Shown here: piece by piece, positions 46,279 through 57,200 of the stretch
How positions within the stretch are numbered: position 1 is the first letter of the stretch
Layout: each line of letters begins with the position of its first letter
Assembly (NCBI RefSeq): GCF_022581195.2
Contig: NC_061455.1
Coordinates: 13,782,189 to 13,846,188 of the forward strand
Direction of reading: 5' to 3'
Origin: Helicoverpa zea
Lineage: Eukaryota > Arthropoda > Insecta > Lepidoptera > Noctuidae
Length of the DNA stretch: 64,000 nucleotides
Position numbers and translations under genes: made by a program
The notes under the pieces: generated by a model
Told to the model about the DNA's origin: nothing
Seen by the model: the letters and a program-made list of their open reading frames with translations, nothing else
Databases searched by the model: none

Positions 46279-48392
46279 CATAGACATAATATTAGTAAAC
46301 AGAACTGCGCATATAAACCCAAAAAACGAGCAGAGTGAAACAGTTAGTACGGAGGCTATCTGTCCCTTTCTAATAGGGTGACTATGAGATTAAGCTATGT
46401 GAGACAAATCCGAATTTGCTAAGATTATTAAACGCAGACAGGCCCGCCGCTAGCTGTTTGTTCGCCCGCGTGCAAAACTGATTATGCCGCCCTACGACTA
46501 CATACGTTTTGTCAAAAAATATATAAGGGGGGGGGGGCGGATCCTTCTTACTTGTCCAACAGAAAAAAATATGTACATGCACCGCTCTGATTGCAGAAAA
46601 CCCACCTACTTTTGGATAAATAACTATTGCAATACATAACATACATTACACATAACTTTTTATTTACTTGAAATGTATAAGCCCATAAGCAAACTAAGCA
46701 ATTGCTTAGGGCATCAATGCAGTGCAATCATTACCCAAGTGGCCCCTATGTATTGAAAGATTGTGATTAACTTAAACTAACGCACTTAAATATCTATAAC
46801 AATGTTTAAAGTCAGTAAAATACGTTATTTGGTGGGTTTCCCGTAGAAAAATTATAAGACACATTCCATATGTAAGGAAGCGCGAGCGGAGCGAGCGCGA
46901 AATTTTTATTTTTAAAGGACACAAAACAAATAAAAATCACTGTAAATTAACAAAGCAAAGTCAAAAAGTAAGATATGCACAGAAGTGAAGTGCAAAAGCC
47001 GCGAGCGAAGCGAGCGCGATTTTTTTCCTTAGAGTTTTCATGAAGTAAATATATCATAAAAAGCCATAACGGACGTGCGCGAAAAATGTTTATTCGGAAT
47101 TGAATGCCTCAACAATTAACCAAAGATAAAATGCGATATCTGATATGGAGCCGCGAGCGCAGCGAGCGCGAATTTTTTGGGGATGCAAAGGGTGAAACAG
47201 TCAAAATTGAAAGGAGACGACCAAAGCTAGGGCGGCTTTTTCCGAAATTTTATTGGTTTAATTTTGCCGCCCCCTAAATAGCATTTGCCCACGCTACGCC
47301 ACTGGTTGATCTTAAATCGTTTTTAAGAATCTTTAATTTTGAAAATGTCCTTTCAACAGATGTACCTAACTGAAACCGGCAGTATAAGTAATATTCTTAG
47401 CGCTATTGCTGAGTTCGGAAATATTGAAATCAAATCATTAATAAAAAGATATTGTATTTTTAAATATTACGTGATAACTCGCTAGATTTGCCGCCCCCTA
47501 GGACGTGCCGCCCGCGTGCTGTGCACGCGCTGCACGCCCGCTTACGGCGGGCCTGAACGCAGATTGGTATTGAAGTTTTAACTTACGCAGTGTGACCTTA
47601 AGATACTTATAAAGGCTTTTAATAATTAGCGGGAATTAGCAGTATAAAAGCAGGATGATTCGAAGTGAAGACTGTTTTTTTTTGTATTTCTACTTCATAT
47701 ATAGACTGCTGAGCCATTTATGTCGCCTTTCTTCATTTTTTGGGAAGCTATAACCATAGTACAACAGTTTTAAAATCCATCACCCATATTTTCACTCATT
47801 ACAAGAATTCATGGGCACCCTAGTTGTTTGGTTTACGAAAATGTTATTATTAGCTAACCTGTGGAACGATATATTGCAACCACCATAGGATTCACTTTTA
47901 AAGGTATAAACGCAACACTTTTTCACCATTTAATAGTTTAAATTGATTTAATACAAAAAATATAAACAAAATTTTAAATGCTGATTACGCGCCAAGAATG
48001 TTCAGGGTTACCACTAGAAAAAATATATAAAAATAAATAAAAACTTATGTTGTTCATGTTTTAAGAATAATAATTTATATAAATAATTTATTCGTATAAT
48101 AAATAAATGCGATTTTTATTAATTTGTTACTTACAATTGTTAAAATAAGATAAAAATATATGTGATTCAATTGTTTTTTTGGGAAGACAAAACTGTTGAT
48201 CACAACATTTTTTTATGCCGGCAAGGTGTTAGAAAGAGACAAACGGCCTCCGTTCTAACTATCCCTCTCGGCTCGGATTTGCCTCTGTGTATTATGCAAC
48301 AAAGTTAGTACCTTATTGCGTTGGAATAGAGTTCAATTTCGTAAATATATATTTCGAGCGTGCGCAATCTGGTTTATTATATTACATCTATG
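46279..48392 (+). mobile_element. hAT-like non-autonomous element, copy 2 (interrupted)
   Basis: Same family as 27651-28624, with the same ends (CATAGACATAATATTAGTA ... ATCTATG). The flanking 8-mers are CGACTAAC (46271-46278) and CCACTAAC (48393-48400), 7 of 8 matching, so the insertion is older than copies 1 and 3. A second element is inserted at 46439-47555; removing it and one 8-bp duplication leaves about 989 bp. Confidence 0.85.
46439..47555. mobile_element. Second hAT-like element nested inside copy 2 (1117 bp)
   Basis: The ends are inverted repeats CAGGCCCGCCG / CGGCGGGCCTG, flanked by an exact 8-bp duplication AACGCAGA (46431-46438 and 47556-47563). The interior has a poly-G run, three GCGAGCG(N)AGCGAGCGCG palindromic motifs (46880-46899, 47001-47019, 47152-47170) and no transposase frame. 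CAG-type ends with an 8-bp duplication fit hAT. Confidence 0.85.
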
Positions 48393-48480
48393 CCACTAAC
48401 AGCACTCTATATTTATCTATGATATTTATTCACTCCATATTCTGTGGTTTCTCTATGGCAAATCTTGAGCATAGTATAAT

Positions 48481-49455
48481 CATAGACATAATATTAGTAA
48501 ACAGGACTGCGCATATAAACCCAAAAAACGAGCCGAGTGAAACAGTTAGTACGGAGGCTGTCTGTCCCTTTCTAATAGGGTGACTATGAGATTAAGCTAT
48601 GTGAGACAAATCCGAATTTGCTAAGATTATTAAACACAGATTAGTATTGAAGTTTTAACTTACGCAGTTTGTGACCTTAAGATACTAATAAAGGCTTTTA
48701 ATAATTAGCGGAAATTAGCAGTATAAAAGCAGGAAGATTCGAAGTGAAGACTGTTTTTTTTTGTATTTCTACTTCATATATAGACTGCTGAGCCATTTAT
48801 GTCGCCTTTCTTCATTTTTTGGGAAGCTATAACAATAGTACAACAGTTTTAAAATCCATCACCCATATTTTGACACGTTACAAGAATTCATGGGCACCCT
48901 AGTTGTTTGGTTTACGAAAATGTTATTATTAGCTAACCTGTGGAACGATATATTGCAACCACCATAGGATTCACTTTTGCAAGTAGAAACGCAACACTTT
49001 TTCACCATTTTAATAGTTTAAATTGATTTAATACAAAAAAATAAAACAAAATTTTAAATGCTGATTACGCGCCAAGAATGTTCAGGGTTACCGCTAGAAA
49101 ATAAAAAAAAAAAAAAGCAAAATAAAAATTTATGTTGTTTATGTTTTAATAATAAATACGAATAAATTAATGCGATTGTTATTAATTTGTTGACTTACAA
49201 TTGTTAAAATAAGATAAAAATATAAGTGATTCAATTGTTTTTGGGAAGACAAAACTTTTGATCACAACATTTTTTTATGCTGGCAAGGTGTTAGAAAGAG
49301 ACAAACAGCCTCCGTTCGAACTATCCCTCTCGGCTCGGATTTGCCTCTGTGTATTATGCAACCAATTTAGTACCTTATTGCGTTAGAATAGAGTTCATTT
49401 ACGTAAATATATATTTTGAGCGTGCGCAATCTTGTTTAGTAATATTATATCTATG
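48481..49455 (+). mobile_element. hAT-like non-autonomous element, copy 3 (975 bp)
   Basis: Flanked by an exact 8-bp duplication AGTATAAT (48473-48480 and 49456-49463). It is full-length and closely similar to copies 1 and 2 throughout. It starts 88 bp after copy 2 ends and is in the same orientation. Confidence 0.88.
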
Positions 49456-49465
49456 AGTATAATAT

Positions 49466-49670
49466 ACTAGCCGTTTTCCCGCGGTTTCACCCGCGTCACG
49501 TGGTAACTATTGCCCGTACCGGGATAAAATATAGCCTATGTTACTCGTGGATAATGTAGCTTTCGAATGGTGAAAGAATTTCTAATAACTGTCCAGTAGT
49601 TTTAGAGCCTATTCATTACAACCAAACAAACAAACAAACAAAGTTTTCCTCTTTATAATATTAGTATAGA
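49466..49670 (-). repeat. CCCGCGG/TAATATTA dispersed repeat
   Basis: Well-preserved copy on the minus strand: ACTAGCCGTTTTCCCGCGGT at the left, and a (CAAA)n run with TATAATATTAGTATAG at the right. Its left end abuts the target duplication of hAT-like copy 3. Confidence 0.8.
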
Positions 49671-49929
49671 AAATGAGAAGGTTATGAGTAAGGATTCGTC
49701 GTACATACATATAATGCACTAGTTAGACAATGGCAATAGTAAAGCACATAGGTATAAATGTGACATTTTAAACAATATTTAGGACAATTAAATATTATAA
49801 ATCTAGTTGTACCTACCTTTACTTGCAAGTTACCCTACAAGGCTACAAAAAGAGTATTATATTATAGTTTGACAATGGACAATATTTTAAGGTACTTAAA
49901 GGAGACAAATTAATGCTGAATAAAGGCTC

Positions 49930-50010
49930 AATTCAATGCTCAATCCTTCTCCGTGTGAGAGGAGGCCTGTGCCCAGCAGTGGGACGATAAAAAGGGTGTA
50001 ACAACAACAA
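49930..50010 (+). repeat. SINE 3' tail
   Basis: ATGCTCAATCCTTCTCCGTG followed by GAGGAGGCCTGTGCCCAGCA, ending in (ACA)n. The same tail occurs in the SINE at 58865-59121. It directly abuts the MITE at 50015. Confidence 0.65.
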
Positions 50011-50014
50011 CAAA

Positions 50015-50363
50015 GGCTCAATTCTGCTAATTTAATAATGTGTCAATTGAATATAAATTGAATCTCAATTGCAGTTTTAACCGTATCGGGAATTCTGCTA
50101 CTAATACAAGACCAATCGTTTCCAATGACATTCCATTGATTTGCCTTTAGTCTGCCATTAGCTTAAGGTTAGTCTGCTTTACAATCATAGTCTTATTGTA
50201 AATCAATTGCAGACAATATGATTAATTGTTGAATCACGGAAAACGATTAAAACGTTTATTAATACAAAAAAATGCGGTATGCCACATAAGCTTCAATCGT
50301 GATTGAATCTCAGTTGGATATCAATCATCTATGTCGCTTAAATCAAATTGGCGGAATTGAGCC
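50015..50363 (-). mobile_element. MITE related to the 51211 element, diverged ends
   Basis: The imperfect inverted ends are GGCTCAATTCTGCTAATTTA and the complement-like CAAATTGGCGGAATTGAGCC. The interior (AATTCTGCTACTAATA, AAACGTTTATTAATACAAA) matches the 51211-51602 element in reverse orientation with many substitutions and a shorter length. Confidence 0.75.
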
Positions 50364-51210
50364 GTGAACCCCTGCTTAAAATCACTTCGCAAACACATAC
50401 CGTGTAGCAGTATCTGCATAGTAGAATTTGTAAATACCTAAGCCATTTTTATAGGAAAATGTAAATGATAAAAATGGTTGTTGTGTGTAATCCCCAAGAG
50501 ATATTATACCATCGTTTACCTACTCTGTTGCTTACCTCGTTAAGGTGTACAATACCTACTGTAATTCATTATTTAGAGTTACCTCGTGGGGTTTAGCTAG
50601 CGATTGCAATGTACTAAACCCAAAAAATGCGTTAGTATGTGTTTCTCTCTAAGGTATTATGTATCCACTTATTTGTAAGGTACTTACCTATTATGTACTT
50701 TGTTTGAGACATAAGTAATTTATCCTGAATCAATAAGATTAATTATTATAGGTATTTATTATCCTTTTTTTATGGACTCTCTCTTATCTACCTTCTCCTT
50801 CATGTACCTAACCTACTACCGTTGGGCACATATCTATAAACCCGATGATTCCTAAAACTTTTTTTGACGGCTGAATCCACCTCAGATGAGACACTCTGAA
50901 ACAGGCTACGAAGACATTTGATACCTGAGCTGACTTTCATGTGAAGGACTCATTACAGAGAAGATTTTGCATCCTTAAAATATTTTTTACAGCACGTGGA
51001 AAGCGGAATTATAAACAGCATGTTAACTAATACCTATCTTTGATTGCAATCTTTGCTAAGTATAGCCTTATCTTTTATTGTGATGAAAATATATCTCTAT
51101 CGTAATCTCTATTCATATGTTAGTCACTGAAGTATACCTACCCTGTACGAAAGTGCGCGAGTACTCGAGGATGACTCGACCGCGACTCACCTCTGATATC
51201 TGATTGCAAT

Positions 51211-51602
51211 ACAGGGGCCCGATTCTCCTAATTTTACTTAAGCAACATACGATTCACATTCGATTGCGATCCAATCACGACTCAATTACGATTGAAGCGT
51301 TAGTGGCACTCCGTTATTTTTTCTTTGAAATAAACGTTTTTATCCTTTTCTGTCATTCAATAATGAATAATTTTGTATGCAAATGATTTACGATTGCAAT
51401 ATGATTGTAGAGCAAACTACCGTATAGACCAAAATCACCAAAATAGCAGACCAATCGCAAACCAATCTAATGTCGTTGGAATACGATTGGTCTTATATTA
51501 GTAGCAGAATGCCCGATATGGCTAAAACTGCTATTGCGATCATATTGCGATTCAATTTCTATTCGATTTTGACATTATTAACTTAGGAGAATCGGGCCCC
51601 TG
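51211..51602 (+). mobile_element. Full-length MITE (392 bp) with 21-bp terminal inverted repeats
   Basis: The ends (51211-51231 and 51582-51602) are exact reverse complements, beginning ACAGGGGCCCGATTCTCCTA. The AT-rich interior is without coding capacity. I see no clear target duplication at its edges. Related copies: 18149-18430 (truncated) and 50015-50363 (diverged). Confidence 0.88.
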
Positions 51603-53541
51603 TCCGTTAACTGGTTGGCTAAATGATCGACTAGAGGCACGTGCCTATCAACACTAGGTAATCAATGTAATGATTCACACTTTGTCTCAACAGTTATCAT
51701 TGGTAAACAAACAAGCTTTGACATTCTGTGAGGACTATTGATAATATCTAGATATCATTCTTCTTACATCCCGTTCATTCATAAACGTTAGTTGCCGTGG
51801 CCGACAGTCGGCTTGGCCTGGGTCTCTTCTTACGCATCGCCTGGAAACAACCACATTTAGGAATCTGATTGAGTCTCCGTTAAGACAAGCAGTTAACAGC
51901 TATCCAAAAAAAAAAAAAATGAATCACTTATTTAGTGAGTCATGGATCTTATAGTTAATATATTAATGTCAATTGTCAAGATAACAAAATATCAATTATT
52001 AAGTATTATACTTATGTCTTAGATAGCCACTGCACTGATACCTCGCATAAGTCACTCGTGTAGTTCCGATCGCTTCTTATCATATTATCGCCAAATTTAA
52101 TTACCCAGGTGATTCACCTGAAGTCGTTTATCGCTTGGTTAATTCGATTCTGGACAATTTGGTAAACATTGCTTATAGTAAACATAATTCTAGAAAAAGG
52201 AAATTTGAGAAACCATAAGTCTGTGCTCCAACTCTATTTCACACAAATATAAGGTCATAAATTATAGGTATAATAACCCATGACTTTAATTTTATGTAAG
52301 TATGTCAAATAATTTCGATGCCAACGTCCACGATTCTGCCCTATTGGCAAGTCAAAGGAATAAAAGAGATTTTAAAGTAAGTTATGGAGCTATTTCTTAA
52401 CTTGTTTGGTAAACAATCAAAAGTAAAGACAGTGTAGGAAGATAGTGCAATATATTTCAAAAACCGCCCCGGCTTCGCACGAGTGCAATGCTGATACTAA
52501 ATACACCGATTACGGGTGGTAATAAATAAGGTTTAAAGATTTTTTGCTATTAGATAATATACACGTTTTGTTTAGAGGTTACTCTTAAAAGAGCGACATG
52601 TAATTGATCATGAGAAAATGACTAAATTTGCTAAACAATGGAATGGAGAAGGTCGGGAATAACCATGATGATACGTCAGTAACAGTCCCAGTCGCGCGTT
52701 ATCACGTCCCGGCCACCCGCACTGATCGATATCGACTGTTTGGGGACATTTCTTAGCCTCCCATAGGTTCCCTTGCGGGCACGATAAGCGGCGCCTAACA
52801 ACTGATATATTTACTACACGGGAGACATTCATATCTCTCATGATATATGTAGATTACGCATAACTTAATGTAATCTTAAATCGCACAATTTTCTGAGAAA
52901 TTAATCAAAACATTTTGTAAAAATCACATTGAACGGGTGATGGGGTCGCGGAAAAATAACAAAATATTATATGTTGGTTTTAAAAGTAACAGATATGTTA
53001 ATCCAATTTCGTGGTACTTAAAAATAAAAAATACAGATACCTAGCCAAGAGTTCAGTTTCAGTTTATTGCAATAATGATAATGTAGTACTATAGTAATAG
53101 CAGCCGAGGTCGCCACACAGCCCGACCTGGGTTTCCCAGCATTCGGCATTCCTACTGACACAATGTAAAGTGTGCATTCAATTACTTAGCTCAGTTTTGT
53201 GGTCACCTAGATGTAATACTATACCCATTTGTAATCTACAGACGGGATAGATGATTCCTTAATCCTGGGAACAAGTTATTTGCAGTGTTGTGGGTCTTGG
53301 ACGTGCATTTACGATGATCGTAGACGTCGGTCGAGTAAACTAATTGAGAATCGGGTTGCAGATCATTTGCGGTGCCTTTAGTGTTGCATCTGTTGTGTTG
53401 GTGAGCTTACGGCACTAACTCAGTTAAGTGCTGCCCCAGATTCATTATAATTAGTTCATCATGCCTCCCACGGAATAGTGTTTTGTTTCATGATCATGAA
53501 CAATTAATTCAATATCTACACATAACTTTTAAGTACCTAAT
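51603..53541. other. Gene-free intergenic stretch
   Basis: No supported gene. A 77-aa open frame at 52608-52841 (minus) shows no recognisable domain. The part about 53050-53480 is less AT-rich and reads like an old dispersed repeat, but I cannot classify it. The stretch from 49671 to 54090 is otherwise repeats and spacer. Confidence 0.5.
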
Positions 53542-53740
53542 CTATACTAATATTATAAAGAGGAAAAGTTTGTTTGTTTGTTTGGTTGTAATGGATAAAC
53601 TCAAAAACTTCTGGACCGATTTAAAATATTCTTTCACCATTGGAAAGCTATATTATCTGCGAGTAACATAGGCTATATTTAATCCCGGTGCGGGCTGTAG
53701 ATCCCACGGGACGCGGGTGAAACCGCAAGAAAACGGCTAG
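53542..53740 (+). repeat. CCCGCGG/TAATATTA dispersed repeat
   Basis: Plus-strand copy: CTATACTAATATTATAAAGA, then a (GTTT)n run, GAAAGCTATATTATCTGCGA, and GGGTGAAACCGC near the right end with AAAACGGCTAG. Confidence 0.8.
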
Positions 53741-54088
53741 TCATATAAATAATTGTGGTGACGATGACATCAATAGACTGAAAAAAAGTTAGCGCCATCT
53801 CTTGCATCAATTTCGAACTGAAGAACTGAACGATGAATAATCACGAAAGCTGTGCCCACTTCACAGGATAAGTATCTGAATATTCTGTGTTGTACCAACT
53901 GTAATACACTTAATTACACACACATACACATACATAGTATATATTTATTTTATTGATATTTATTAGTTAATAGTGCACGCTCGGTGCAGCTGTTGGTCGC
54001 GAGCCCGACGGCCGAGTGAGCGGCGCGAGAGCTTCTCGGAAAGCGTTTTCCTCGTCACCGCGGGCGCAGATCGCGCTGACGAATCCGC

Positions 54089-54139
54089 GACGTCACGTTA
54101 GTGACGCGCCGCTCGCGAATCTTAGTGCTAGTATAAAAA
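54089..54139 (+). promoter_or_regulatory. Core promoter of the ETS-family gene
   Basis: A TATA box (TATAAAAA, 54132-54139) lies 87 bp before the predicted start codon, in a CpG-rich block beginning near 53980. Upstream is an inverted CGTCAC GTTA GTGACG (54091-54106) with a GACGTCAC CRE-like core. A transcription start near 54160-54165 is inferred from spacing. Confidence 0.6.
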
Positions 54140-54225
54140 CGCAGGTGTTCGCGCGCCGCGTCCCCTAGTGTCCGAGACGTAGCGCTTGCAGGGACCACGA
54201 CAAGCTGGCGCCTCGCAATGAATAC

Positions 54226-57200
54226 ATGGACTCCGACCTGGACGAGTCGGGGGAGGACAGCAGCGTGCCCGCCGGTACGTGCCTCTGTGCTAGTGTTGTG
54301 TTGTGCCAGTGATCCTCAGTGACCAAGCCGCTCCTGTTACGGTTTGTTATCAGTGTTGTCAGTTCCCTGCCAGGGTGCTCGGAACTGCCCTGGAGGTGGC
54401 CTCTCTCCTAGTGTAGTGTTGTCCGTATGGTGACCGTATGTATATCGAATAAGGAAATTTCTATTCATTGTTTACACCGTAGTGGTAGTTTTGTTTACAC
54501 AACATACCTAGAACCTAATATCGGTTAATAGTTAATTTGCCGATGTTCAAAAAGTCATGTGTTTAAAACTGAGTAGTTAAAATCTTTAAGGTTAAGAGTG
54601 TAGGCAACTATCTTATAAAAGTGATTTTGAGAACTTAAGAAGATAAAAATATTGAAAAAAATGAGCTTTAAAAATCGTTCATACATCATTGCAATAACAA
54701 ACTAAGTACTATAAAAAAATATTTAATATATATGGTAAGTAGGTGTGTACTTACTTAACACAGTGTTCTCAACTTATCAAAAGTAAAAATGACTTGTTTA
54801 AAAAAACAATCCTTTATTTACAAATTCAATTTATTTTTGAAATCTTTTGCATACAAAACTGTAAGTAAATAGGTAAGCTCTGTGTTTAATCAGACGGGTG
54901 AACGTTTGTTCCATTTAGAAGGTTTACGATCGGCGATGCAACATTTAGGCCTACTTGGGCAAATTATGGCATCTTAGACACTAGAATATATTTTTATTAT
55001 TGGTGACAAGGAGTTCTAAAAAAATAAGGTAAGTTTATCTATACTAAGTAGCTCTACATTATTTTGATTCCCATTTTCATAATAACTTAAAGTTAAAAAT
55101 GTATTGTTGTAAAATGTAAAGTTACTGGCAGGTATAGTATCGTAGGCGATAATCAATACCTACTATAACTCAGACTAATCAAAGTGACCATCACTGTTGA
55201 CAACTGCAACTTTTAAGAAAATAAAGAAAAACAATAAAGGTCACTTCGATGGGTAACAAAAGTGCACCATCTTTGTATCATTAACTTATAAAATAAAAAC
55301 CATTTTTTCAAAAAAAAATAAACCAACTTCACAAAACATTAAAAGGTATTTATAAAATAAAACTTATGAAATGGCTCTATAAGTCAGTGTCTGCAAGCCT
55401 GTAGACTGTGTTTATTTTACCACCAACTTCTACCTCTAGAACCACGTCAAAATAATTTTTTTGTCCCTTTCGGTGTTTTATGAAGTGTTTCTATTTCTTT
55501 GAAAAATAGTTTTTTCGCTTTATGCTTTTCAGTTTTGGGATCTAAATAAAAGTATAATCTATTAAATACCTGCAGTGGCAGTCGTAACCCATTATTGTGG
55601 AGAGTCCTTACCAATATGAACAAAATGTACCTACACACAAGCTATGTTATGCTATCCCTCATTATAATGATCCCTTGATATTCTGTCGTATCAGTCATCA
55701 GGTCAGGTGCAAACCTTCATGGCCAATTATAGACTAATCCGATATACCTACATACGAATATCCAGTTTTCATCCTATGTGTGCCTAAAATTTTCGAGAGT
55801 TGCCCACCATTTCCGATACTGACTTAGTGACAATGGGCCCTTACTGCAAGTATACTTCTTCTTATAAAGAAAGAATTTGTCAAATCGGTCCAGGCGTCTT
55901 CGAGAAATTAAGTAACAATACAAAAAAAATATCAAAAAAAAACTTTAGAACCTCGAACCTCCTCCTTTTTTTTTAAGTCGGTTATAGAAGCACAGCGTCG
56001 GGACTACCCCGCCACGCGCCAAAGTTCTTGGTGAACAACGAGACGAACTTTGTGACGAAATACACAGTTCTTGGAATAAATAAAAAATAACACTAAAGCT
56101 TGACATTGAGATTCACTACATTTACATTTTAATTGTACATAACTAAGTCAGTCGGCACGAGCAATATAAATAGACACCACAATAGATCAAAAAACCGGCC
56201 AAGTGCGAGTCGGACTCGCGCACGGAGGGTTCTGTACTATTATTTATAAATCTGCGTCTACATGTTGCCGTTATCGATATCGAGCAAAAATTGGCAAAAA
56301 AATCACGTTTGTTGTATGGGAGCCCCCTAAATATTTATTTTATTCTAGTTTTCAGTACTTTTTGTTATAGTGGCAACAGAAATACATCATCTGTGAAAAT
56401 TTCAACTGTCTTACTACCACGGTTCACGAGACACAGCCTGGTGACAGACGGACGGACGGACGTACAGAGGAGCGAAAACAATAGGGTCCCGTTTTACCCT
56501 TTGGGTACGGAACCCTAAAAATCATTCGAAAACATGTAAACAACAAAAATGTGGGCCTTTGCCGTCCGTACCTCACTTATGACCTTTTTAACATTAAACA
56601 ATCTATTACCAAATAATATTTAAAAAAACTTAGCTGGGTCTAAATCTTTCATCATCGATATTTGAGCTGAAGCGCATCTCTGTATCTAGATAGATCTATT
56701 TAAGTTTCAATCTTCACTTTTGTCTCATTGGATGTGAATCTTGAAGTCATATATTTCCACGTTAAACCGTTACGGATAGTCAGAATCCAGTAAGTCTGAC
56801 ACCAGTCTAACCAAGGGGTATCAGGTTGCCCGGGTAACTGGGTTGAGGAGGTCAGATTGATTTGATTGTCATCATATATTTCCCGGCCATTAACAACGGG
56901 AGACTAATATGCACTCCTTACATACTGGACGGTGCTATGATGGGGAAGGTCATTATGATGAAAAAATAAACTGTTTGTGAACTAAGAGGAAGAATCAATA
57001 AAAAAAAATCGTATTTGGCGTCTAACTTTGACGATAAAATGGAATGGGATAAAACGTTTGTTCTTCACCATTCCTTCTAAGATACCCGACCATAACATTA
57101 GGAACCGGTGAAATTGGGTTTTTGATGTGTTGACCATTGTAATTAGACGTGAAGAAGTGCTTATCTAATAAACTTACTTTTAATAAATGCATTTGACATT

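Noticed and set aside
48287..48583. 98-aa plus-strand frame
   Set aside because: Lies across the right end of hAT-like copy 2 and the left end of copy 3; no protein similarity.
52608..52841. 77-aa minus-strand frame
   Set aside because: No recognisable domain, no splice partners, AT-rich surroundings.
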